Source of the DNA: Neisseria lactamica NS19
GTDB lineage: Bacteria > Pseudomonadota > Gammaproteobacteria > Burkholderiales > Neisseriaceae
Assembly (NCBI GenBank): GCA_000193795.2
Contig: AEPI01000014.1
Location: 1 to 41,896 of the forward strand
Direction: 5' to 3'
DNA: 41,896 bases
In this document: positions 9,207 through 17,686 of the stretch, in pieces
How the letters are laid out: every line of letters starts with the position of its first letter
Numbering within the stretch: the first letter of the stretch is position 1
The notes under the pieces: model-generated
The model's input: the letters and a program-made list of their open reading frames with translations, nothing else
Told to the model about the DNA's origin: nothing
Databases searched by the model: none
Translations under genes and position numbers: made by a program

Positions 9207-9607
9207 GAATTTCTTCTTTAAGCTTGATTTCAAATTCATTCAATTCTTGATCTGGAAGAGTTGAAATATCAAAAAATACAACAGCTTTCTTGCCAAAATT
9301 CAAACTTCTATCATATTCAGCTTCAAGAATTTTTTTTATTTTGTTAAGTATTGGGTTGTGGTCTAACAATTCGCTTACTTTTTCTTTTAAGCTAGACCAT
9401 GATTGCACTCTGAAAATATCGTTGCTAAATAAAATTCGGCTTAATTTGCGGATAGAATAATCACGTTCTTGCAAAAAACCAATTAAAGTTAAAATATCTT
9501 TTTTTGTTTCAGCTATCATATTCAGTATTCTCTGTAGTTTATGAAATTATCACATTTTACTCTTTACAATAGAAATAATGGAAGGAATATTTTCAGATAG
9601 TCTTCAT

Positions 9608-12600
9608 TCATTTCAACCCCTCCCACTCTTTCAACAACCTCTTCACCGACACCGGATACGGTGTCTTCAATTCCTGCGCGAATAGCGACACCCTCAATTC
9701 TTCAATCATCCATTTAAACGCGGCGAGGTCGTCTGAAATGGGTTGTCCTTGTTTTACCAAGCTGTCGGTTTTCTCCTGCCACATTTGTTCCAGCTCTTGA
9801 ATATCGGCTTCGCGGGCTGCGTCGCGAGCGGGGTTGCTGCTGTATTTTTCGAGGCGCAGGGTCATGGCTTTGAGGTAGATGGGGAGGCGCGGCCATTGTG
9901 CCCATGGGGTATGGGTGGCGAAGCCGGCGGCGAGCAGGGTTTGCAGGCGTTGGCGTATGAGGTGGGTGAGCGGGTGTTTACCGAGTTTGCCGTTGAGTTC
10001 GGCGTAGGCGGCGGCGGTTTCCTGCAGGTAGCGGCTGAGGGCTTCTTTGACGGCGGGCAGGCGGCTGCGGGCGCGTTTGATTTGTTCTTTGAAGGCTTTT
10101 TCGTTGCGCGGCAGCTCGTCTTCGCCGATAAAGGCGCGGTCGCAGACGGCTTGGGTGAGGTCGTCGCGCAGGGTGTCGGCGTTGATGTGTTTGAGTAGCA
10201 TGGCGGCTTGGGTGAAGCCTTGGATGCCTTTGTTCAGGTCTTTAACTTGTTCTTTTAGTTGTAGTTTCATGAGTTCGATCACGCCTAATCGGTGGGCTTG
10301 TTCGGCAGCGGCAGATATGTCGAACAGGCGCAGGGCGATGCGGCCGTCTTTTTCTTTTTGCAGGCCGAGGTAGCCGGTGAGCTGTTGTTTGCCGCGGGCG
10401 AATTTGATGGATTCGGGCAGGGTGCCGATGTCCCACGTGGTAACGTTGTCGCGCTCGAATTCTTGGGTGTTGTCGCGGAAGGTGGTGGCGGCGGCTTTGC
10501 CGAGTTGCTGTTGCAATTCGTGCAGTTTGCGGCCGCCGGCAAGCTCTTGTCCGCCGTCGTCGATAATGCGCAGATTCAGATAGCAGTGTTCGGGCAAGTC
10601 TTGCGCCGCCCATGCGTCTTGGTCGATTTGCTCGAGAATCCGCATATCGCCGGTGCTTTTGGCGATAAAGTGCGCCAACTGGGGAATGATGGCCGCTTGG
10701 CGGTCGGGATTGCTTTCGAGAAATTTGGTGATGAAATCGGGCACGGGCACGCAAATGCGGCGGATTTGTTTGGGCAATGCTTTAATCAGCAGCTGGATTT
10801 TTTCGCGCAACATACCGGGCACCAGCCATTCAAGCGACGGCGCGTGCAGGCGGTTGAGGACGGTCAGCGGCACGGTCATGGTCACGCCGTCGAGCGGATG
10901 GTGCGGCTCGAAGCGGTAGGAAAGTTTGAACTTGCCGTCTGCGGTTTGCCAGAATTTAGGGAACTGCTCTTCGGTAATGTGCGCGGCGGCGTGTTGCATC
11001 AAATCGTCGCGGCTGAGGAACAGCAGACGCGGATTGTCGCGCTCGGCGGTTTTGAGCCAGGCTTCAAAGGTGCGGATATCGGCAAGGGGCAAAGGTTTCA
11101 GACGGCCTTTTGGGGATACCGGCTGCTTTTTGGGCTTGGGGTCGTCTGAAACATTTTGTCGGGTATGTGAACTCGGTTCACGCACGCGCTTGTCCGTATC
11201 TTTGGAATCGGCGTGCGTGGCTTGCGCCACAGATTCTACGTTGCGCAGGCTGCCTGAAACTGTTGAAACTGCGGCACTCTGTTCCCTCTCCTGTGGGAGA
11301 GGGTTAGGGAGAGGGCTTGCTGAAGTTGCAGAAAAGTTAGTTTGGGCGGCAACTGTTTTGCCCTCTCCCCAGTCCTCCCCCACGAGGGAGGGGGCGGTTT
11401 GCTGCGGATTTGCAGGACGCAGGCCGTCTGAAACCGCATCCGCCGTATAAAAATCGGGCAGGCGTTCGTTATAAAACGCAAATAGGGCTTCGTCATCGAC
11501 CAATACGTCTTGCTTACGCGATTTGTGTTCTAACTCGATGATTTCTTTAATCAGCTTTTTATTGTGGGCAAAAAAGGCCGTCTGAAGATTGCTTTCCTGC
11601 GCCACCAATGCGCTGCGGATAAAGATTTCGCGCGCTTCTTCGGGCTCAACTTTGCCGTAAGACACGGGACGGCGAGGCAATACGGTCAGGCCGTAAAGTG
11701 TCACGCGTTCGCCGGCGACGACTTCGCCGCGTTTTTGTTCCCAGTGCGGCTCGAAATAATGATAGCGAACGAGGTGCGGCGCTTCCTGCTCTATCCATTC
11801 GGGCTGGATAACGGCGACGTCGCGCGCGTAAAGGCGCGTGGTTTCAACCAATTCTGCCGCCATCACCCATTTAGGTTTGGCTTTGAACAAGGCGGAGGCA
11901 GGGAAAAGGTGGAAGCGGCTGCCGCGCGCGCCGGTGTAGTCGTTGCCGTCGGGCGATTTCATGCCGACGTTGGCGATAAGGCCGGTGAGCAGGGCGCGGT
12001 GGATTTGTTCGTAGCCCGCCTCTTTGGCGGCGCGGATTTGGGCGCGGTGTTGTTTCTTATCCAGTTGTTTTTGTTTTAGCTTTGCCGCCAAATCTTGGTC
12101 GCCTTGACTTTCAGACGGCCTTAATTGCTCTTGGGAAGGAGGTTGTCGAAACGCGGCTTCCTTGGTGGTCAAACCCATTTCAATCGCGGTTTGGGCAAGC
12201 TGGTGGTGCAGCTCGCGCCATTCGCGCATCCGCAGGTGCGACAGGAAATATTGGCGGCACCACTGCACCAGCTGCTTGTTGGACAAGCCTTTGTCGCGCT
12301 CGCGCTGGAAGCTGTCCCAAATGTTCAGATAGGCAAGGAAATCGGACTGCTTGTCGGTAAAACGCTCGTGCGCCTTCGCAGCGGCATCGCGCGACTCCAA
12401 CGGCCGCTCGCGCGGGTCTTGAATCGACAGCGCGGACGCAATCACCAATATTTCCGCCATACAGTCGTGCTTCTTCGCCGCCAGCAAAATGCGTGCGATT
12501 TTCGGGTCGATGGGCAGGCGCGCCATTTGTTCGCCGAGTTTGGTCAGGCGGTAACGCATGTTGGCACCGATATGGCCCGAACTGTTTTGCAGACCGTCTG

Positions 12601-12667
12601 AAACATTGGCCGGGTTTGGTCGGGCATCCGTGCCTGATCCGCGGACTTGGTTCTTCATATTTTGCAT
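9608..12667 (-). CDS. hrpA: HrpA helicase, C-terminal half (split gene)
   Basis: This 1,019-codon frame is the C-terminal two thirds of DEAH-box RNA helicase HrpA. From residue 37 (MRYRLTKLGEQMARLP) it continues the winged-helix/ratchet region, with SALSIQDPRERP and DKQSDFLAYLNIWDS. It runs through the OB-like and DUF3418 regions (FSIFP-like RFHLFPASALFK, KPKWVMAAELVETTRL) to KWMIEELRVSLFAQELKTPYPV. The first 36 residues come from repeat DNA at the cassette junction. The helicase core is absent here and sits at 16107-17498. Relative to E. coli HrpA it carries an in-frame linker of about 120 residues encoded by repetitive DNA (about 11088-11450). Separate expression of the two halves is uncertain; the intact gene may be disrupted. 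Confidence 0.85.
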   Translation of the reverse strand: MQNMKNQVRGSGTDARPNPANVSDGLQNSSGHIGANMRYRLTKLGEQMARLPIDPKIARILLAAKKHDCMAEILVIASALSIQDPRERPLESRDAAAKAHERFTDKQSDFLAYLNIWDSFQRERDKGLSNKQLVQWCRQYFLSHLRMREWRELHHQLAQTAIEMGLTTKEAAFRQPPSQEQLRPSESQGDQDLAAKLKQKQLDKKQHRAQIRAAKEAGYEQIHRALLTGLIANVGMKSPDGNDYTGARGSRFHLFPASALFKAKPKWVMAAELVETTRLYARDVAVIQPEWIEQEAPHLVRYHYFEPHWEQKRGEVVAGERVTLYGLTVLPRRPVSYGKVEPEEAREIFIRSALVAQESNLQTAFFAHNKKLIKEIIELEHKSRKQDVLVDDEALFAFYNERLPDFYTADAVSDGLRPANPQQTAPSLVGEDWGEGKTVAAQTNFSATSASPLPNPLPQEREQSAAVSTVSGSLRNVESVAQATHADSKDTDKRVREPSSHTRQNVSDDPKPKKQPVSPKGRLKPLPLADIRTFEAWLKTAERDNPRLLFLSRDDLMQHAAAHITEEQFPKFWQTADGKFKLSYRFEPHHPLDGVTMTVPLTVLNRLHAPSLEWLVPGMLREKIQLLIKALPKQIRRICVPVPDFITKFLESNPDRQAAIIPQLAHFIAKSTGDMRILEQIDQDAWAAQDLPEHCYLNLRIIDDGGQELAGGRKLHELQQQLGKAAATTFRDNTQEFERDNVTTWDIGTLPESIKFARGKQQLTGYLGLQKEKDGRIALRLFDISAAAEQAHRLGVIELMKLQLKEQVKDLNKGIQGFTQAAMLLKHINADTLRDDLTQAVCDRAFIGEDELPRNEKAFKEQIKRARSRLPAVKEALSRYLQETAAAYAELNGKLGKHPLTHLIRQRLQTLLAAGFATHTPWAQWPRLPIYLKAMTLRLEKYSSNPARDAAREADIQELEQMWQEKTDSLVKQGQPISDDLAAFKWMIEELRVSLFAQELKTPYPVSVKRLLKEWEGLK
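11088..11450. repeat. In-frame repetitive insertion inside hrpA
   Basis: This low-complexity stretch includes two facing copies of a GAGAGGG-rich palindromic repeat (11281-11316 and 11358-11398, encoding PLPNPLPQERE and SLVGEDWGEG). It also has several uptake-sequence variants: TTCAGACGGCCT near 11098, GGGTCGTCTGAA near 11140, AGGCTGCCTGAA at 11247-11258 and AGGCCGTCTGAA near 11423. The reading frame is kept open throughout. E. coli HrpA has no equivalent segment. Confidence 0.65.
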
Positions 12668-12696
12668 AGTCTTGTCGGTCGGGCATCTTCCCCGAC
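12596..12696. repeat. Cassette-boundary repeat, copy 1 (left of lpt3)
   Basis: From 12619 to 12696 this aligns as an imperfect direct repeat with 14444-14521. Shared blocks are TCGGGCAT, GCCTGA, TATTTTGCATAGT, TTGT, GGTCGGGCAT and CCCGAC, with nearly the same spacing. It includes the start codon of the hrpA C-terminal half. Confidence 0.75.
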
Positions 12697-12732
12697 ATCA
12701 TCTAAATTTGTCTTTACTGGTTTTCACGCCGC

Positions 12733-14308
12733 TTATTGCGGATAAACATATTCCGCCTTGCCGTTGCGAATGTTCAAGCTGCCTGCATCGCCCGTAATCA
12801 GGTTGCCCGTTACCGAGCCTTCTCTACAACCTGAAACCGGCATATCGTAGCCCAGCGTGTGAATCAGGAACGTTGAAAGTTGCTGATGGAAGGCAATTTC
12901 GCAAGGCGCAAAGGTTTGGTCGGCGGATTGCTGAACGGCGGCATCGGGGCTGTACAACACCAGCGGTACGAGATAGCTGTCGGGCTTGCACCGTGCCTTG
13001 GTTGTAGGTATCTTGGCGCACATACTGCCCGTGGTCTGAAGTATAGGCAAACAGCCAGTTGCCGTCAGGCTGCTTTTGCAGCTTCCGGAACACGGTTTGA
13101 ATCATTTGGTCGGTTTTGTGGATGGTGTTGTCGTACTTATCCACAATATTGGCTTCGCCGAAAACTTTATCTTGAGGCTGTAACAATGCGCCGTATGGGG
13201 CGTGCGAACCGCGTTGGTGCAACACGATAAAATGCCTGCCCTGCTGCAAATTGATTTTGTCGAACAGCGGCAGCAATTTCTCATCGGGCATATTGTCGCC
13301 GTTGCCGTAGCCAAGCTGCGTCGGCTGAATCAGATGATCTATCCATTTCTTACCGATGAGGTTCAAAATTGCCATTTGGTTTTCCGCCTGCGCGCTGTAA
13401 AAATACGTTTCATAGCCCTGCTCTTTGGCGAGGCGGAACATATTGGTATCTCCGCCGCTGATTTGTTCCAATCCGTTGGCGTGCGGTATGGCGTTGAAAA
13501 AACTGGGCAGGGACACTGCCGTCATAAAACCTGCGGAATAGCTTTGTTTCACAATCGGCTTAAAGTCGGCTTGCGAAAGCCGGGTCAAAAACGGCGAAGT
13601 TTCGCGTCCGTAACCAAACAGCTTCAAATGCGCCGCACTTTCGCTTTCGCCCATAATCAGGACGATATTTTGAATACTGCCCTGCCCGGTTTTGTTTGGC
13701 GCAGGCTGTTTAAAGGCGGGAATCCTGCTCAAATCAAACAACTGATACGGCAACACGCGCCCGACAAAATAACCGAAGCTGAAATAATTGGCTTTGATAC
13801 GGCTGTATGTCGGTTTGGGTGAAATACCGTGTTCCTGCATCGTACCGAATGAACGTCCAAAAATCAGCAACATCGCCGCAGCGAACAATATATCGGCGGC
13901 AAAATGTGTCTTGCGGCGGAACTTGGCAAGGCTGCAAAACAGCACGACTTCCGCCACGCCCCACAACGCAGGCAGCCACAACTTATCCAACATCGACGCG
14001 CCCGCGCTGCCGACCTCGGTAATCTCTTTCAGCATCAGCCAATAATTGATGCCCGTCATCCAACTTTGATAAACCGCGTAATGCACATTGTTGGCAATGA
14101 TGCTGAGCGCGAAAAACAGCGCAATCAGCAACCGCGTTGCCTTATAACGCGCAAACAGATACAGCGCAGCAATCAAAAATGTCAGCGCAAACGTTTCCGC
14201 AATTTTTGCCGCCGGAAGAGTTTCAATTCCAAATACAAAGCGATAGGCAATTTCGCCGGCAGTAAGTAAAGACGAATACAGAAAGAGAACGAAAAGGGAT
14301 TTTTTCAT
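12733..14308 (-). pseudogene. lpt3: Lpt3-type LPS phosphoethanolamine transferase, frameshifted
   Basis: The gene starts at 14308 (MKKSLFVLFLYSSLLTAGE). About five membrane helices (residues 1-155) precede a periplasmic sulfatase-fold domain with IVLIMGESESAAHLKLFGYGRETSPFL, the nucleophile region FMTAVSLPSF, HQRGSHAPYG and TSDHGQY. Lpt3 adds phosphoethanolamine to the inner-core heptose of lipooligosaccharide. The frame is broken at 12982-12984, where three G (coding GCC CGA) replace the expected two. The correct end, DSYLVPLVLYSPDAAVQQ... to EYVYPQ, lies in the next register, stopping at 12733. As written the product is 494 residues with a wrong 52-residue tail. Intact length would be 524. 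It is flanked by direct repeats. Confidence 0.85.
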
Positions 14309-14410
14309 AATAGGAAGTTCATAATAAAAGTTGCAGGCCGGGTTTGGGTGTGCGGCAGCGGTATTCTTTACAGCTATTTGTTTACAGATTGTTTTTCAAA
14401 AAACGAGGTC

Positions 14411-14523
14411 GTCTGAAAGTGGTTTGTCATTTGTCGGATTGTGTCGGGCATGAATGCCTGAGCTGCGTGCTTGATTTTTAGTATTTTGCATAGTTTTGTA
14501 GGTCGGGCATAAATGCCCGACCT
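14411..14523. repeat. Cassette-boundary repeat, copy 2, with perfect palindrome
   Basis: This is the partner of the repeat at 12596-12696 and lies between lpt3 and the SIR2 gene. Bases 14500-14523 form a perfect palindrome: two 11-base arms, AGGTCGGGCAT and ATGCCCGACCT, with a two-base centre. The stem may also end transcription of the SIR2 gene, whose stop lies 14 bases away. Confidence 0.8.
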
Positions 14524-14536
14524 CATTTCTTAGAGT

Positions 14537-16039
14537 TTAGACAGTATCCGTATATTTTTTATAATCGAACATACATAGTAGTCTTTTATAGTGCGTATCT
14601 TTTTTATTCGCAAAATTTTTTAAATAATTTTCAACCTCATCTTCTGGAAGTTGGTTGTTCCATATTCCCCAAGCAATCGCATCGTTTTTATATGTGTCTG
14701 AAATATTTTCATCATCTAAAATTGATTGGATGGATGAATGATTATTTTTACAACGCCTATTTATTTCTTCAATAAAATGATCTAATTTTTCTTTTTGTTG
14801 GCGTTTTAGTACAGCTTCTTTATGTATATCAGAACATATCCTACTAAATCCATAAATAGGAAAATATTGCGTAGATGCTATACTATGTTTATCTATTAAT
14901 TTTAGAAGTTGTGAATTTTCCTCTTCAATTATTTTGAAATAATTTGACATCATCTCTGATGTTGTTTGAAAGTTGTAGCTGATAGTTTTGGTTGAACCAA
15001 TAGCAACCACTTTATCGCTATTATTTAAATTGTCCATATCTTCCGTAAAGCTAACTTTAATGTTACCGCCAGTATAAATCTCCTTTGCTATAGATTGAAA
15101 TTTACGTACATCCATAGCTGAGATTGGTAGTGTTAGTTCTGCAAGAGCTTTATAAATTTGTGAGAAGTTATCTGTTTTGATTTTATTAATACGGATAGTA
15201 GAGAATCCAGTTATATCAATATCATGTTCAACAATATCTTCATTGTTAGACTCAGGTTCATATTCTACGAGTAAAAAATTCCTACGAATTTTATTAGCTG
15301 AAGGAGAGTTTGGTTCTACATAAGTAAAGATTGTTTTTAAAATTTCTTTGATATTTTCATCGCCAACATTATATCCAAGAAATATGATTGGATTGTGAAT
15401 AAATAACGATAATAGTTGGGCTCTAATAAGTTCATATTTTTCTTTAAATTTCTCATAATCCTTTTTAGTAATAATAATTTTTGATGGATCGTCCACGCAA
15501 CCATGTATTTTGTATACTGAGCCATAAGGGTTGCTTAAAAGAATATCATTACCAATTAGTGGGTTAAATTCAAAAATATCTTGGGCTAATTTGTCATAAT
15601 TTGTTGTAATGATTGACCCTACATTTTTTCTCGCTTTTTTTAATTCAGATAACTCTGTATTAGAATTATCTTTATAATTCAATTGTGAGAGCAGGGTGGA
15701 TATATAAATCTTAAACCTGCTTAAGGTGTTTCCTGCCCTCATATTTTCAAAGAACTTATCATTTATTTCTTTAAATCTACCATCAGGGTCATTTTCTAAA
15801 ACTTTATCAAATTTACTTTGTAATTCCTCTGCAATCTCTTCATATTGGAATCTACCATCTTCACAGTACCGTGATTTGATGTTCAAATATTCCCTATCAT
15901 CTCCAAATAAATCTATTGCAATTTTAGATAATAGACCATCCCAAGTATATGAATTATCTAAGTATCTCAAACTCATACCTGTTCCAATAAAGAGAACGGG
16001 ATGGTTAGTATAGTTAGACATAAATTCTTTTATATTCAT
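14537..16039 (-). CDS. SIR2-domain protein (SIR2_2-like), candidate NAD-consuming defence effector
   Basis: The 500-residue protein has an N-terminal SIR2-like domain. FIGTGMS (18-24) is the NAD-binding glycine motif, SIITTNYDKL (142-151) carries the TTNYD signature, YKIHGCVDD (176-184) contains the candidate catalytic His179, and FLGYNVGDENIKE (220-232) is the conserved closing motif of the bacterial SIR2_2 group. Residues 250-500 are unassigned. I chose the ATG at 16039 because AGGGA lies at good distance; the longer frame would use a TTG. There is no signal peptide or membrane helix. It is AT-rich, lacks uptake sequences and is wedged into hrpA. Many such proteins act in anti-phage abortive infection by NAD depletion. 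That role is inference here. Confidence 0.82.
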   Translation of the reverse strand: MNIKEFMSNYTNHPVLFIGTGMSLRYLDNSYTWDGLLSKIAIDLFGDDREYLNIKSRYCEDGRFQYEEIAEELQSKFDKVLENDPDGRFKEINDKFFENMRAGNTLSRFKIYISTLLSQLNYKDNSNTELSELKKARKNVGSIITTNYDKLAQDIFEFNPLIGNDILLSNPYGSVYKIHGCVDDPSKIIITKKDYEKFKEKYELIRAQLLSLFIHNPIIFLGYNVGDENIKEILKTIFTYVEPNSPSANKIRRNFLLVEYEPESNNEDIVEHDIDITGFSTIRINKIKTDNFSQIYKALAELTLPISAMDVRKFQSIAKEIYTGGNIKVSFTEDMDNLNNSDKVVAIGSTKTISYNFQTTSEMMSNYFKIIEEENSQLLKLIDKHSIASTQYFPIYGFSRICSDIHKEAVLKRQQKEKLDHFIEEINRRCKNNHSSIQSILDDENISDTYKNDAIAWGIWNNQLPEDEVENYLKNFANKKDTHYKRLLCMFDYKKYTDTV

Positions 16040-16072
16040 TGTATTAATCCCTAATAATATTAACAACGAGAT

Positions 16073-16098
16073 TTTTGTCGGATATCAATGCCCGACCT
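16073..16098. repeat. Cassette-boundary repeat, copy 3 (right of SIR2 gene)
   Basis: TTTTGTCGG and AATGCCCGACCT match the copy at 14494-14523 with part of one arm missing. The 12 bases AATGCCCGACCT occur at 14512-14523 and 16087-16098, so they form direct repeats around the SIR2 gene. Confidence 0.7.
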
Positions 16099-16106
16099 AT
16101 CTGTTT

Positions 16107-17498
16107 TCAGACGGCCTCCACCGCCCCTAATTCCAACAACACCTGAAACCCATCATTGATATACCGCGAATCGGGCATTTCTAAAAACGGGAATGCTGCT
16201 ACGTCGCCCAGGTTCAACGATGCCATGCGCAGGATGACGGCGGCGAGGTTGCTGCGGACGATTTCGGGGTCGGTAAATCCGGGGCGGCTGTTGAAATCTT
16301 CTTCTGAAAACAGTCGGATACACACGCCTGCGGAGACGCGTCCGCAGCGGCCGGAGCGTTGGCGGGCGGCGGCTTGGGAGATTTTTTCGACATGAAGCTG
16401 CTCCACTTTCGCCCGTGCGGAATAGCGTTTGACACGCGCGAGGCCAGTGTCGATGACGTATTTGATGCTCGGCACTGTAAGCGAGGTTTCGGCGACGTTG
16501 GTCGCAAGCACGATGCGGCGTTTTGCGCCTGAAGGGTGGAAGATTTTGTGCTGCTCGGCGTGCGACAGGCGTGCAAACAGGGGCAGGATTTCGTCGTTGC
16601 GGCGCAGCGTGGATTTACGCAGGGCTTCTGCCGCTTCGCGGATTTCGCGTTCGCCCGGCAGGAACACCAAAATATCGCCTTCGCCGTGTCGCGCCAATTC
16701 GTCCGCCGCATCGACAATCGCGTCGGTCAATTCTATTTCCGCGTCGTCTTCGTCTTTGCCGGTCAGCGGTCGGTAGAGGATTTCGACGGGATAGGTGCGC
16801 CCGCTCACTTCCAACACGGGCGCGCCGTTGAAGTGTTGGGAGAAGCGTCCTGCATCTATCGTTGCCGAGGTGATGATGACTTTCAAATCGGGGCGGAGCG
16901 GCAGCAGTTGTTTCAGGTAGCCCAGTAGAAAGTCAATGTTCAGGCTGCGTTCGTGCGCTTCGTCGATGATAATCGTGTCGTAGGCGGCGAGATAACGGTC
17001 GGTCTGGGTTTCTGCCAACAGGATACCGTCGGTCATCAGCTTGACGCAGGCATCGCGCGAGGTGTGGTCGGTAAAGCGCACTTTATAGCCGACCGCGCTG
17101 CCGATTTCGGATTTCAGCTCTTCGGCAATCCGCTCTGCTACCGAACGCGCCGCCAAACGGCGCGGCTGGGTATGCCCGATCAATCCTGCCGCCCCGCGCC
17201 CGAGTTCCAGACAAATCTTGGGCAACTGCGTGGTTTTGCCCGAACCGGTTTCGCCGCAAATAATCGTTACCTGATTCTCGGCAACGGTTTTTTTGATTTC
17301 ATCGAGTTTTTCGTGAACGGGCAGCGTGTTGTCGAATTCGGGTTTGGGCAATGCTGCCAAACGCTTCAAAAAGATTTCGTGCGATTTCCGGTATTTTTCT
17401 TCGACTTTGGACAAACCGCCGTATTTGTTGGGATTTTTGAAGGCGGATTGCAGGAAGTGGCGGTCTTTGGAGAGGGTTTGGGAGAAATCGGGAAACAT
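16107..17498 (-). CDS. hrpA: HrpA helicase, N-terminal half (split gene)
   Basis: The start at 17498 gives MFPDFSQTLSKDRHF. The longer frame, beginning with MPSE at 17612, lies in a terminator and is rejected. The 463 residues hold the complete DEAH-box core: GETGSGKT (motif I), TQPRRLAARS (Ia), DEAHERS (II), SATID (III), LVFLPGEREI (IV), ATNVAETSLT (V) and QAAARQRSGRCGR (VI). The beginning of the winged-helix domain follows, and the frame ends ELGAVEAV. The stop codon TGA belongs to an uptake sequence (GAGGCCGTCTGA) at the cassette junction. HrpA acts on RNA in ribosome rescue and mRNA turnover in other bacteria. Without the ratchet and OB domains this half is unlikely to work normally by itself. 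Confidence 0.85.
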   Translation of the reverse strand: MFPDFSQTLSKDRHFLQSAFKNPNKYGGLSKVEEKYRKSHEIFLKRLAALPKPEFDNTLPVHEKLDEIKKTVAENQVTIICGETGSGKTTQLPKICLELGRGAAGLIGHTQPRRLAARSVAERIAEELKSEIGSAVGYKVRFTDHTSRDACVKLMTDGILLAETQTDRYLAAYDTIIIDEAHERSLNIDFLLGYLKQLLPLRPDLKVIITSATIDAGRFSQHFNGAPVLEVSGRTYPVEILYRPLTGKDEDDAEIELTDAIVDAADELARHGEGDILVFLPGEREIREAAEALRKSTLRRNDEILPLFARLSHAEQHKIFHPSGAKRRIVLATNVAETSLTVPSIKYVIDTGLARVKRYSARAKVEQLHVEKISQAAARQRSGRCGRVSAGVCIRLFSEEDFNSRPGFTDPEIVRSNLAAVILRMASLNLGDVAAFPFLEMPDSRYINDGFQVLLELGAVEAV

Positions 17499-17571
17499 GA
17501 TTGGTGCGGGTACGGTAAAAATGAAATTATAGCAAACGCTTTGGTTGGGTTCGGGCAATATTGGGATGGGG

Positions 17572-17614
17572 CAATGCCGTCTGAAAACCGCATTCTGTCG
17601 TTCAGACGGCATTG
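17572..17614. terminator. Inverted uptake-sequence stem-loop between ClC gene and hrpA
   Basis: CAATGCCGTCTGAAAAC and its inverse, GTTCAGACGGCATTG, are separated by a short loop, upstream of hrpA and downstream of the ClC gene. Confidence 0.75.
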
Positions 17615-17686
17615 TTGCTGAAATTTCAAGCGGCGGCGGAACGGTATCCGAATCAAGGCGGTTGCCGGCGTTTGATCGGGGGCGTT

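Larger units (their letters stand above)
8401..9519 (-). pseudogene. First gene of the island; unknown protein with two compensating homopolymer frameshifts
   Basis: The ATG at 9519 opens MIAETKKDILTLIGFLQERD. The frame stops at 9187 just after an A8 run (T8 on plus, 9199-9206). The protein continues in another register (NFPNLLPRQILETQSTQ... to RTELHAIEK). At an A7 run (T7 on plus, 8572-8578) the coherent sequence returns to the original register as WTSISTTELFEPTASLGYKSFLEGTT and ends LTKKIFDLA with TAG at 8401-8403. With 7 and 8 A respectively, one protein of about 372 residues results. It has no signal peptide or membrane segment, and I see no motif I can name. It is strongly AT-rich. It may be a pseudogene, phase-variable, or carry sequencing errors. 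Confidence 0.6.

Noticed and set aside
7299..9519. Island as a classical type II restriction-modification system
   Set aside because: No DNA methyltransferase motifs are visible in any of the three genes, even after frame repair.
10292..11149. 285-codon plus-strand frame opposite hrpA
   Set aside because: GC-skewed antisense shadow of HrpA with low-complexity Gly/Ala/Phe composition.
14537..16039. SIR2 gene as part of a Thoeris system
   Set aside because: No TIR-domain gene lies nearby, and I cannot recognise a SLOG domain in the C-terminal half.
17498..17612. N-terminal extension of HrpA starting MPSERQNAVF
   Set aside because: It is read from the paired uptake-sequence stem-loop; the downstream ATG at 17498 matches the family start.
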